A stretch of 64,000 bases of DNA from Kineosporiaceae bacterium SCSIO 59966 (GTDB lineage Bacteria; Actinomycetota; Actinomycetes; Actinomycetales; SCSIO-59966). A program made the translations under genes and the position numbers. Numbering within the stretch: the first letter of the stretch is position 1; each line of letters starts with the position of its first letter. This document shows, piece after piece, positions 56,633-64,000 of the stretch. The stretch spans positions 620,001-684,000 of the forward strand of contig CP052876.1 in the NCBI GenBank assembly GCA_020881835.1, written 5' to 3'. Below the pieces are notes generated by a model. That model saw nothing but the letters and a program-made list of their open reading frames with translations. It was not told the origin of the DNA and did not search any database.

Positions 56633-57804
56633 CGACTTCCTTCCGCCAGCGTCTGACCTCCGTAGTCTTGACGGAGATCCAGGACTCCGTACGTGCGCGT
56701 GCCGCCGAACTGGGTCTCGACGGCATCCTGTCCGATGACCCAGACGACGTCGCCTACCTCACCGGCTTCTTCCACCACGCAACCGAGCGCCCAGTGGCCG
56801 TGTGGCTGCCGGTTGACGGCCTCGCACTCCTTCTCGTACCCCGTCTGGAGGCTGCCTACGCCCGGTCGCAGCACGCGCTGGCCGAGATCGTCGAGTACGC
56901 CGAGTACCCCGGCACCACCAACCCTTTTGTAGCCCTCGATCGCCGTATGCGGGGTGGCCGGATCGGGCATCCACGAACGATGTCGTACCTGCGTCTAGAG
57001 ATGGTCCGAGAAGCGTTCGACCGGACGATCGTCCCGACCGATGCCGTGATGGAAGCCCGCTACATCAAGCGGCCGGAGGAGGTCGTCCTCCATCGGGAGG
57101 CGGCCCGGATCAGCGACATCATGGTCGAGACCGGGGTCGCCGCGGTCCGCGACGCCCTGACGGAGCATGGCCAGCTCCCCACCGAGGCTGAGCTCGCCGC
57201 TCTCGTTGGACGGGTGGGCACGGGGATCATGTACGACGAGCACGAGGACGTCGTCGTCACCAGCCTGCTCGCTGGTGGCCTTGTCTATGGTGGCGAGAAC
57301 TCCTCCTACCCGCATGGGCTTCCCTCTGGATACCGTCTGCGCATTGGTGACACGTTCCTGCTCTCCCTCGGTTGCGCGGTCGGTGGTCGCTATGTCGAGT
57401 GCGAACGCACGTTCGTCATTGGTGAACCCAGCCCTGAACAGCGCCGGTATCACGAAGCTGTGCGCCGGGCGCAGGCTGTGGGTGCAAAGGCGATCGCGCC
57501 TGGCGTGGCGTGCTGTGACGCCAATGCCGCCTGTCAGGCTGAACTCGCCGCTGCCGGGGTTGACAAGTACGTCTTGCACCGGCAGGGCCACGGTATCGGC
57601 CTCGGCATGCATGAGCCGCCGTGGCTCGAGGCTGGCGACGCCACGCTTCTCGCCGCCGGCATGGTGGTCTCTAACGAACCCGGCATCTACGTTCCTGGTC
57701 ACGCTGGCTACCGCATCTCCGACAGCATGCTCGTCACCGAGGACGGCGCCGAGCCTCTGACTTCCTACCCGCGTTCCCTTGAGCACTGCGTTATTCCAGC
57801 GTAG
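56629..57804 (+). CDS. Creatinase-like M24 family hydrolase (metal ligands replaced)
   Basis: A 391-residue pita-bread-fold protein with the creatinase N-domain (LGLDGILSDDPDDVAYLTGFF) and the M24 C-domain. Metallo-aminopeptidases of this fold use two Asp, one His and two Glu. Here the first Asp is Ser246 (LLSLG), the second is Glu257 (VECERT), His321 and Glu350 are kept (GHGIGLGMHE, SNEPG) and the last Glu is Ser364 (YRISDS). Creatinase itself also has LSL and ERT at the first two sites and does not depend on metal. It is therefore more likely a creatinase- or ectoine-hydrolase-like C-N hydrolase than an X-Pro peptidase. The GTG at 56629 overlaps the permease stop. Confidence 0.82.
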   Translation: MTTSFRQRLTSVVLTEIQDSVRARAAELGLDGILSDDPDDVAYLTGFFHHATERPVAVWLPVDGLALLLVPRLEAAYARSQHALAEIVEYAEYPGTTNPFVALDRRMRGGRIGHPRTMSYLRLEMVREAFDRTIVPTDAVMEARYIKRPEEVVLHREAARISDIMVETGVAAVRDALTEHGQLPTEAELAALVGRVGTGIMYDEHEDVVVTSLLAGGLVYGGENSSYPHGLPSGYRLRIGDTFLLSLGCAVGGRYVECERTFVIGEPSPEQRRYHEAVRRAQAVGAKAIAPGVACCDANAACQAELAAAGVDKYVLHRQGHGIGLGMHEPPWLEAGDATLLAAGMVVSNEPGIYVPGHAGYRISDSMLVTEDGAEPLTSYPRSLEHCVIPA

Positions 57805-57851
57805 GCGACTTCACTCGGTCGAGTCCGAATCACTAGTGACAGGAGTTCGAA

Positions 57852-58700
57852 GTGTTCGTCGAGATCAATGGCAACCAGCTCGCAGTGGAGGTTCTCGGCC
57901 CCCCGGACGCCCCGGTGCTGATAGCCCTCCACGGAGCACCAGGGCTGGGCTCTCGGGCGGAGCCGAGGGAGAGCTTTGGCCGCCTAGCCGACACCTATCG
58001 CGTCCTGGTCTTCGACGCTCGCGGATCCGGGGAGTCCGAAGGCAAGCCGCCCTTCACGCACGATCAGTGGGCCTCTGACGTCGAGGGGCTCCGTCAGTGG
58101 ATCGGCGCGGAGCAGATCATCGTCGCGGGTGGCTCATACGGCGGTTTCATCGCGATGGAGTACGCCATCCGCTACCCCGAGCGGGTGCGTGCCATGGTGC
58201 TGCGGGACACCTCTCCCGACCACGAGCATGAGAAGTTGTCACGGGAGAACGCACTGAAGTCGAGTCGCGTGCAGGTCGATGTAGAGAAGCTGGACCGGAT
58301 TGACAACGGACGCGTCCGCGATAACGACGACCTGCGGGAGTGCTGGCGCGAGATCCTTCCGCTCTATGACTACAACTATGACCCCGCCAAGGTCGAGGAA
58401 AGGGTGGCTACGACGCCCTACCGATACGAGACGCACAACTACGCGTTTGCTCACAACATCCACAACTACGATGTCAAGGACAAGCTGCCTTCACTGACCT
58501 GCCCAACACTTATCACCGTGGGGCGTACTGACTGGATCACCCCGGTCTCGTGCAGTGAGACGATCGCCGACCTCATACCCAACTCCCGGCTCGTCGTCTT
58601 TGAGAAGTCGGGCCACTCGCCGCAGATCGAGGAGGCCGAGCTCTGGACGGACACCGTGAGGTCCTTCCTCGCCGAGGTGGAGGCACAGCAACCAGCATGA
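57852..58700 (+). CDS. Alpha/beta hydrolase, proline-iminopeptidase-like
   Basis: A 282-residue cytoplasmic hydrolase. It has the oxyanion loop LIALHGAPGLGSR, FDARGSGESEGKPPFT and the nucleophile elbow VAGGSYGGFIAMEYA with Ser95 (GGSxGG is characteristic of the proline iminopeptidase/tripeptidase group). The acid is in VGRTDWITPVS and the His in EKSGHSPQIEEAE. It would act on an imported or partly cleaved amide, peptide or ester. AGGAG stands before the GTG at 57852. It is coupled to the regulator by an ATGA overlap. Confidence 0.88.
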   Translation: MFVEINGNQLAVEVLGPPDAPVLIALHGAPGLGSRAEPRESFGRLADTYRVLVFDARGSGESEGKPPFTHDQWASDVEGLRQWIGAEQIIVAGGSYGGFIAMEYAIRYPERVRAMVLRDTSPDHEHEKLSRENALKSSRVQVDVEKLDRIDNGRVRDNDDLRECWREILPLYDYNYDPAKVEERVATTPYRYETHNYAFAHNIHNYDVKDKLPSLTCPTLITVGRTDWITPVSCSETIADLIPNSRLVVFEKSGHSPQIEEAELWTDTVRSFLAEVEAQQPA

Positions 58701-59788
58701 CCACGACCGGTCCGTCGCATCACACCCTCGACGACCTGGATCGCAAGATCGTCGCCGCACTCCAGATCGATGGAAGGGCTAGCTGGTCCACGATCGCCGA
58801 GCTCTGCGGCACGACCGGTCCCACCGTCGCTCGGCGGGTCCAACAGCTCGTGAATGACGGGGTTGTCAAAGTCGCGGTCATGCGGGGGGCCGAGGCGAGC
58901 GACTCTCATGAGTTCTACTTCCTCCGGCTCCGGTGCGGCCCTGTGATGGCCCTGACCGTAGCCAGACGCATTGCGGAACGCCCCGACATCCGTTTCGTCA
59001 CTCTGCTGACTGGTCAGTACGACATCATTGCGGAAGCAATGGTGCCGCGGCGCCCGGGCAGCTATCACGCGCTCGTTCAGGAGATCCAGGCGATCCCCGG
59101 TGTGGAGGGGGTCAGTGGAGAACTGATCCTTCACGTCTACAAGGTCAGTCACGACTGGGCCCGGGAACTGCTGGGCCTGGAGCCCGCCGAACCGACCGCG
59201 ACGACGAAGGAGTACGCCGAAGTTCGGCTGGAGGAGGCAGACGCCGCCATTCTTGACAGCCTGCAAGTCGACGCCCGAGCCAGCTTCTCAGATGTTGCCA
59301 AGAAGGTCGGCATGAACGAGAGCACCGTGCGGCGGCGCTTTGAGAGGCTGCTGTCACGACAGTGGGCACACGTGGTCACGCTCGTCCAGGCGACGGCGCT
59401 CGGGTTCGAGGCCGAGGTTCAACTCAGGGTCGACGTCGAGCCCGCCCAGCTCACGGAGGTAGCCGGTGAGCTGGCGCGTCGTCCGGAGGTGCGCTACCTA
59501 GCGTTGACGCTAGGAACCAACGGTCTCGTGGCTGAGGTCATTACCCGTCACGCTGAGCAGCTGTACACGTTCATCACGGACGTTCTTGCCGGGCTCCCAG
59601 GCGTCACCGGATGGACGGCCTCTCTAGAGCTGCTCACGGTCAAACGTGGATTCGTCGAGACTCCGTGGTGGCAGATGGAGGTGGCTCGCATCGGGTCGTC
59701 TGCCAACGAGCCGCCTGACGCATGTGACTCCTCAGCACCGCGCTTGGGCCAGGACAGGGAACCGTCTGGTGCTGACGTTGTGAGCTGA
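58697..59788 (+). CDS. Tandem Lrp/AsnC-family transcriptional regulator
   Basis: A 363-residue protein made of two Lrp/AsnC units. Helix-turn-helix 1 is LDDLDRKIVAALQIDGRASWSTIAELCGTTGPTVARRVQQL and helix-turn-helix 2 is LEEADAAILDSLQVDARASFSDVAKKVGMNESTVRRRFERL. Each is followed by a RAM-like ligand domain (VTLLTGQYDIIAEAMV; LALTLGTNGLVAEVIT). Two-unit AsnC proteins are known in actinobacteria. It is last in the importer/hydrolase operon and is the obvious candidate to regulate it in response to an amino acid released inside the cell. Confidence 0.92.
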   Translation: MTTTGPSHHTLDDLDRKIVAALQIDGRASWSTIAELCGTTGPTVARRVQQLVNDGVVKVAVMRGAEASDSHEFYFLRLRCGPVMALTVARRIAERPDIRFVTLLTGQYDIIAEAMVPRRPGSYHALVQEIQAIPGVEGVSGELILHVYKVSHDWARELLGLEPAEPTATTKEYAEVRLEEADAAILDSLQVDARASFSDVAKKVGMNESTVRRRFERLLSRQWAHVVTLVQATALGFEAEVQLRVDVEPAQLTEVAGELARRPEVRYLALTLGTNGLVAEVITRHAEQLYTFITDVLAGLPGVTGWTASLELLTVKRGFVETPWWQMEVARIGSSANEPPDACDSSAPRLGQDREPSGADVVS

Positions 59789-59845
59789 GCTCCGGTTCCT
59801 GGGTCCCTACGTAGGGCTCCAGCCGGTCTCTCCACCGCCCCTTTC

Positions 59846-59905
59846 GTGATCATGCAATCCCGCCACCCGCCCGACCCGCTTCGTGATCATGCAATTCCGG
59901 CACCC
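59846..59905 (+). repeat. Module A x2 at the end of the importer operon
   Basis: A perfect copy lies at 59846-59868 and a variant with two substitutions at 59883-59905. They start 57 bp after the regulator stop and point along its transcription. They are the first copies after a 28.8-kb stretch without any. Confidence 0.9.
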
Positions 59906-59965
59906 GTGCTTGTCCACAGGGGTGCGAGCTGGGGTGGCGGGGTGTCGGTGCCGTCATCTACTGTT

Positions 59966-59981
59966 TCGAACACTAGTTCGA
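59966..59981. promoter_or_regulatory. LexA (SOS) box
   Basis: TCGAACACTAGTTCGA matches the actinobacterial SOS-box consensus TCGAAC-N4-GTTCGA exactly, 21 bp before the GTG of the DUF222/HNH gene. A GGGAGG ribosome-binding site follows. Confidence 0.88.
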
Positions 59982-60002
59982 GTGCGGTGAAGGGAGGGTG
60001 TC

Positions 60003-62330
60003 GTGGCCGGGTCGTCGGTGGTGGAGGACCGGTTCGCCGCGGTCCTGGCGGCGGCGGCGGCACTGTCCCTGCTCGACCCGCACGCCTACCGGCACGTCGA
60101 CCCGGATGCCCACCCGGACGGCGGTGCGGATGCCGACGTGGGCTCCGCCCCGTCGGGGGGTGAGTCGGCGGCCCCCGAGGAGCCAGGCCAGGTACCGCGC
60201 CGGCTGCCGGATGGCCGGGTCGTGCCGGCGGAGGTCGGACTGGCCGCGCCGGGTGTGCCGGACGGCGGGTGGGGCCGGTATCTCGCCGGTCTGCGGCCCG
60301 GCCCGGAGCTGGATGCGGCGCTGGCCCACCTGGACCCGGCGGACCTGGATGACGGGGCGGTGCTGGAGCTGGTCGCGGCGACCGAGCGGGCGATCTCGGG
60401 CCTGCGGGCCCGCCAGGCGGCTGCGATCGTGGAGTTCACCCGCCGCGGACCTGACGGGGTCCGGTGCTTCTCCACCGAGGAACTCGCCGCCCGGATGCGG
60501 TGGACGGCGTGGACGGCGTCGGCCCGGGTCAGCGAGGCCCGCACCTTGTCCACCCGCCTGCCCAGCACCCTGGACGCACTGGCCTGCGGTGACCTCGACG
60601 ACCCGCGGGCCCGGATCGTGGCCGCCGCCGCGGCCGAGCTCGACGAGCCAGTCGCCCTGGCTCTGGACGAGGCCCTGTCGGTCGACCCCACCCCCACCGA
60701 TCCCACCGACGATGCGGACGGCGAGGACGGCGAGGGGCTGGGTGAGGACCCGGCCGGTGCCAGTCGGCCGGCCTACGGTGCCGCGGTCCTGACCACCGCG
60801 GAGCTGCGGGCCCGGATCGCCGCGGAGGTGGCCACGATCGACGCCGCGGCGGCGGCCCGGCGGGCCGAGGCGGGTCGGCGGCGGCGGCGGGTGGGCGTCA
60901 CCCCCCTGGACGACGGGATGGCCCGGCTGGTCGCCGAGGGCCCCGCCGTCGACGTGCTGACCATGTTCCGGGGCCTGTCCCACGCCGCGGAGAAGATCCG
61001 CGACGAGCAGGCCGCTGCGGCTGGTGAGGTCCGCGGTATCGACGCGATCCGTTTCGACCTGCTGACCGACTGGGCCCGCCAGCTGCTGGAGGACGCCCCA
61101 CCGCCGGCGCCCTCAGGGCAGTGGCGCCCTCAGCTGCTGGTGACCTGCACCCTGGCGGCGCTGCTCGGGCTGCGGGAGGACCCCGCGTACCTGGACGGCT
61201 ACGGCCCGCTGCCCGCCGCGGTGGTCCGGCGGATCGCCGAGGACGCCACCTTGCGCCGGCTGCTCACTGACCCGTTCACTGGCACCGTCATCGGCCTGGA
61301 CGGCCACACCTACCCCGGCCTCCCACCAGATGACAGCCCACCCGATGACGGTCCACCCGGCGACAACCCGCCCGACAACGGCCCGCCCGACGACGGCCCA
61401 CACAGCGGCAATCCATCCGGTGACAGTCCGCCCGATGAGGGTGCCCCTGGTGAGGACCCACCCCGTGAGGGTGCCCCGGACGGCGGTGCCCCGCGTGGCG
61501 GCGCCCGCGCAGTGACCCGAGAGGGTGACCTCTCGCCTGCGGCGGGTGAGTCGTTCATCGGCAAACCCCGCGAGCGGGACTGCGCCATGGCCAGGTCCCC
61601 TCTCGGCGCCGTCGGACGCCGCTGGCCCGGTGCCGGGGTTGCCCCCGTGCACCCGGACCCGGGTCGGTACCGGCCGCGGCGCACCATCGCCACTCTCATC
61701 CAGCTGCGGGACCGAACCTGCCGGGCCCCCGGTTGCCGCCGCCGCGGCGCCCTGTGCGACATCGACCACATCGTGCGGTGGCCGCAGGGCCCCACCTGCC
61801 CGTGCAACCTGCAGCTCCTGTGCCGCCGCCACCACCGCCTCAAGCACGAGTCCGCCGCGGCGGTCTGGCGCACCGCCACCGGGTGGACCACCTGGCGGAT
61901 GCCGACCGGGCACGTCCTGCGCCGGGCCCCCGAACCCGCCATCCCCCGAGTCGCCGGACACCCGACCGACCAGACGCTCGACCTGTGCGGCGACCCCGGC
62001 CGCCTGTCGCAGTACCTGGCCCGGGTTGACACCGCGGCCGACGAGTTCCGCCGCCTGGCCCGAGCCTGCGGGTTCCCCGTCGACCCCGACCCCGCCCCCG
62101 AGCACGACGCCGGGCAGCCCGAGCACGACGCCGGGCAGCCCGAGCCCGCCGCCGGGCAGCCCGATGACGACACCGACCAGCCCGAGCCCGCCACGCTGTC
62201 CGAGTGGGTTGCCCGCCGCGTGGCCCGCCTCAAGCCCGGCGAGTCCTGGGACTTCAACCCTGAACCGCCACGCCGGTTCACCCGGATCGATCCCGACCCG
62301 CGCGAGTACACCGGGCCGCCGCCGTTCTGA
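60003..62330 (+). CDS. DUF222/HNH endonuclease-domain protein (13E12 type)
   Basis: A 775-residue protein. The DUF222 region (about residues 85-430) includes AVLELVAATERAISGLRARQAAAIVEFTRR and LLVTCTLAALLGLREDPAYLDGYGPLPAAVVRRIAEDATLRRLLTDPFTG. A Pro/Asp/Gly linker with irregular PPDDG repeats separates it from a C-terminal HNH nuclease: CRAPGCRRRGALCDIDHIVRW...CNLQLLCRRHHRLKH, with zinc cysteines and the D-H...N...H triad. PEHDAGQ repeats follow. A perfect SOS box upstream indicates DNA-damage induction, as known for mycobacterial 13E12 genes. The cellular role of the family is unresolved. Confidence 0.9.
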   Translation: MAGSSVVEDRFAAVLAAAAALSLLDPHAYRHVDPDAHPDGGADADVGSAPSGGESAAPEEPGQVPRRLPDGRVVPAEVGLAAPGVPDGGWGRYLAGLRPGPELDAALAHLDPADLDDGAVLELVAATERAISGLRARQAAAIVEFTRRGPDGVRCFSTEELAARMRWTAWTASARVSEARTLSTRLPSTLDALACGDLDDPRARIVAAAAAELDEPVALALDEALSVDPTPTDPTDDADGEDGEGLGEDPAGASRPAYGAAVLTTAELRARIAAEVATIDAAAAARRAEAGRRRRRVGVTPLDDGMARLVAEGPAVDVLTMFRGLSHAAEKIRDEQAAAAGEVRGIDAIRFDLLTDWARQLLEDAPPPAPSGQWRPQLLVTCTLAALLGLREDPAYLDGYGPLPAAVVRRIAEDATLRRLLTDPFTGTVIGLDGHTYPGLPPDDSPPDDGPPGDNPPDNGPPDDGPHSGNPSGDSPPDEGAPGEDPPREGAPDGGAPRGGARAVTREGDLSPAAGESFIGKPRERDCAMARSPLGAVGRRWPGAGVAPVHPDPGRYRPRRTIATLIQLRDRTCRAPGCRRRGALCDIDHIVRWPQGPTCPCNLQLLCRRHHRLKHESAAAVWRTATGWTTWRMPTGHVLRRAPEPAIPRVAGHPTDQTLDLCGDPGRLSQYLARVDTAADEFRRLARACGFPVDPDPAPEHDAGQPEHDAGQPEPAAGQPDDDTDQPEPATLSEWVARRVARLKPGESWDFNPEPPRRFTRIDPDPREYTGPPPF

Positions 62331-62351
62331 GACCGGTATCGGCTGGCCCCG

Positions 62352-63548
62352 CTACGTCCGGATGGACTCCGCCTCGTGAGGCTTGCCCCGTCTCTGCGGC
62401 TCGAACTCCGGGAGCCGCTCGTCCACTCCGAGCAGCTCACCGATCGCGGCGACGCAGCGGGCCGCGGCCCGGCCGTCTCCGTAGGGGTTGACCGCCTCGG
62501 CCATCGCCGCGTGGGCGGCGTCGTCGGTGAGCAGCCGGTCGACCTCGGCGACGACGACGTCCTCGGCCGTCCCGATCAGCCGGACGGTGCCGGCGTCCAC
62601 GGCCTCTGGCCGTTCGGTGTTGTCCCGCAGCACGAGCACCGGCACGCCGAGGCTCGGCGCCTCCTCCTGCACCCCGCCGGAGTCCGACAGCACCACCCGG
62701 GCACGGGACATCAGGTGCGCGAACTCCCCGTACGGCAGCGGCTCCGTGACCACCACGTTGCCCAGGCCCGCCAGCGGAGGCAGCACGACCTCCCGGACGA
62801 CCGGGTTACGGTGCGCCGGCAGGACGAACACCGCCTCCGGGTGCGCCACCGCGAGCCGGGCCAAGGCCCGGGCGACCGCCGCCATCGGCTCGCCCCACGA
62901 CTCGCGCCGGTGGGTGGTGACGAGCACCAGCGGCCGGCCGCGGCCGCCGTCCGGACTGTCCAACGCCTTGAGCGCCGGGTCCGTGAACGGCACCCGCCGG
63001 CCCACGGTCTCCAGCAGCGCGTCGATCACCGTGTTCCCGGTGACCGTGATGTCACCGGCCGGGACCGCCTCGCGCAGCAGGTTCTCCCGGCTCGCCGGGG
63101 TCGGCGCCAGGTGCAGCGCGGCCAGCCGGGTGGTGAGCCGCCGGTTCATCTCCTCGGGGAACGGGGAGTACACGTCGTCGGTGCGCAGCCCGGCCTCGAC
63201 GTGCACGACCGGGATCCGCTGGTAGAACGCGGCCAGCGCCGCGGCCGTCGACGTCGTCGTGTCCCCCTGGACGACGACCGCGTCCGGCCGGACCCGCTCG
63301 AGGACCGCGGTCAGCCGCTCTAGGGTGCGGGTGGTCACCGCGGCGAGCGACTGCCGCGGGGTGATCACGTCGAGGTCGTCGTCCGGGACGATCCCGAACA
63401 GCTCGTTGACCTGGTCGAGCATCTCCCGGTGCTGCCCGGTCACGGTCACGTGGACGTCGAGCCGCGGGTGCTCGCGCGCCGCCCGGACCACCGGGGCCAT
63501 CTTGATCGCCTCGGGGCGGGTGCCGTAGACGGGCATGACCAGGGGCAT
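62352..63548 (-). CDS. wecB: UDP-N-acetylglucosamine 2-epimerase (non-hydrolysing)
   Basis: A 398-residue epimerase that makes UDP-ManNAc from UDP-GlcNAc. It shows YGTRPEAIKMAPVVRA, VTGQHREMLDQVNELFGI, VVVQGDTTTSTAAALAAFYQRIPVVHVEAGLRTDDVYSPFPEEMNRRLTTRLAALHLAPT, GNTVIDAL, TTHRRESWGEPM, RVVLSDSGGVQEEAPSLGVPVLVLRDNTERPEAVDAGT and YGDGRAAARC. It supplies the substrate for the wecC product encoded 23 kb away. It is convergent with the DUF222/HNH gene, 21 bp between stops. Confidence 0.94.
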   Translation of the reverse strand: MPLVMPVYGTRPEAIKMAPVVRAAREHPRLDVHVTVTGQHREMLDQVNELFGIVPDDDLDVITPRQSLAAVTTRTLERLTAVLERVRPDAVVVQGDTTTSTAAALAAFYQRIPVVHVEAGLRTDDVYSPFPEEMNRRLTTRLAALHLAPTPASRENLLREAVPAGDITVTGNTVIDALLETVGRRVPFTDPALKALDSPDGGRGRPLVLVTTHRRESWGEPMAAVARALARLAVAHPEAVFVLPAHRNPVVREVVLPPLAGLGNVVVTEPLPYGEFAHLMSRARVVLSDSGGVQEEAPSLGVPVLVLRDNTERPEAVDAGTVRLIGTAEDVVVAEVDRLLTDDAAHAAMAEAVNPYGDGRAAARCVAAIGELLGVDERLPEFEPQRRGKPHEAESIRT

Positions 63549-63621
63549 GGCGGCAAGGCTACGGGGGAGGGGTGAGAGGGTCGGCGTGCTGCGTCCTGGC
63601 GCGACCTGGGACGCTCTGCCG

Positions 63622-64000
63622 GATGGAGGCGGACGCCGGCGTCACACCGGGCCGCGAGCCGTGGTGGGGGCCCGCCGGCGCGGTAGCGGCGTTCGCCCTC
63701 GCTCTGTCCGTGGCGTCCGTCGCGGTCCCCCTGCTCATCGTCGGCGCCGGCTACAGCACGGCGTCCGTCGGCGTCCTCATCGCCGTCTCCGCCGTCACCC
63801 AGATGGCGGTCCGGTTCCCGGATCGGGGCGGTGCTGCGCCGCGTGGCCGACAAGGACCTCGTCGGGGCTGCGGCGGTGCTCATGGCCGTCGGTGCCGCCG
63901 TGCTGCTGCTGCCGCTCAGCCTGCCGACCATCGTCGCCTCGCAGCTGCTCCAGGGCGCCGCGCGCGGATTCTTCTGGACCGGGGTGCAGACCCATGCCGT
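63622..64000 (+). pseudogene. 5' part of an MFS transporter gene, frameshifted and cut by the window end
   Basis: An ATG at 63622 opens a frame with helix 1 (AVAAFALALSVASVAVPLLIVGAGYS) and helix 2 (ASVGVLIAVSAVTQMAV). Near 63812-63820 it loses register. Reading on one base earlier restores RIGAVLRRVADKDLVGAAAVLMAVGAAVLLLPLSLPTIVASQLLQGAARGFFWTGVQ, an MFS-type loop 2-3 with Asp/Arg residues and two further helices. A single missing base explains it, either a real mutation or a sequencing error. The rest of the gene is outside the window. Confidence 0.65.

Overview
The window is high-GC DNA with mostly GTG/ATG starts, several leaderless or GGAGG-type starts and an actinobacterial gene content: separate alpha, beta and epsilon acyl-CoA carboxylase subunits, an LCP-family cell-wall ligase, an F420-type LLM oxidoreductase, a DUF222/HNH gene behind an SOS box, and many GTGA/ATGA overlaps. 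SLH-domain surface proteins beside a DUF222/HNH gene would fit a Micrococcales actinomycete; that placement is an inference and no species is claimed.

Left third (1-34.1 kb), mainly housekeeping. It opens with the 3' end of an LpdA-type flavoprotein reductase and a mycosin-like protease. A MerR regulator and a biotin carboxylase/BCCP subunit (minus strand) face an acyl-CoA dehydrogenase and a carboxyltransferase subunit (plus strand) across a 30-bp near-perfect palindrome. Further right are an enoyl-CoA hydratase and an HMG-CoA lyase, so enzymes for most of leucine catabolism are present. Maf, DUF885, pccB, accE, birA, an adenylate cyclase, a two-component system, GtrA and purK-purE follow. 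Inserted among them are an IS3-type element, a decayed MNT/HEPN toxin-antitoxin pair, a frameshifted hydrolase and an intact HTH/PIN toxin-antitoxin pair.

The most unusual feature of this third is a two-part intergenic repeat family. Module A is 23 bp, with 26 copies; module B is a hairpin of about 59 bp, with 11 copies. The copies sit mostly at 3' ends of genes in the sense direction, alone, in fixed-order A-B pairs, or in 129- and 131-bp tandem arrays. Module B has conserved arms around a 13-nt segment that differs between loci. No copy was found between 31.05 and 59.84 kb.

Middle (34.4-49.6 kb). A surface-layer cluster holds a large acidic SLH/Ig-like protein with its own promoter and a leader of about 200 nt, a subtilase with three SLH domains, UDP-ManNAc dehydrogenase (wecC) and an SLH-CAP protein. 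The matching epimerase (wecB) lies at the right end of the window. A complete ribose operon follows (lacI-type regulator, rbsA, rbsC, rbsB, rbsK, rbsD). It lies inside an 8.3-kb segment bounded by a 27-bp imperfect direct repeat derived from the 3' end of the CAP gene.

Right (49.7-64 kb). Divergent operons encode a peptide-type ABC importer (two ATPases on the minus strand; binding protein and two permeases on the plus strand), an M19 dipeptidase, a creatinase-like M24 hydrolase lacking three of the five usual metal ligands, a proline-iminopeptidase-like hydrolase and a duplicated Lrp/AsnC regulator. Together they look like an uptake and hydrolysis pathway for a small amide or peptide. A LexA-box-controlled DUF222/HNH nuclease, wecB and a frameshifted 5' part of an MFS transporter end the window.
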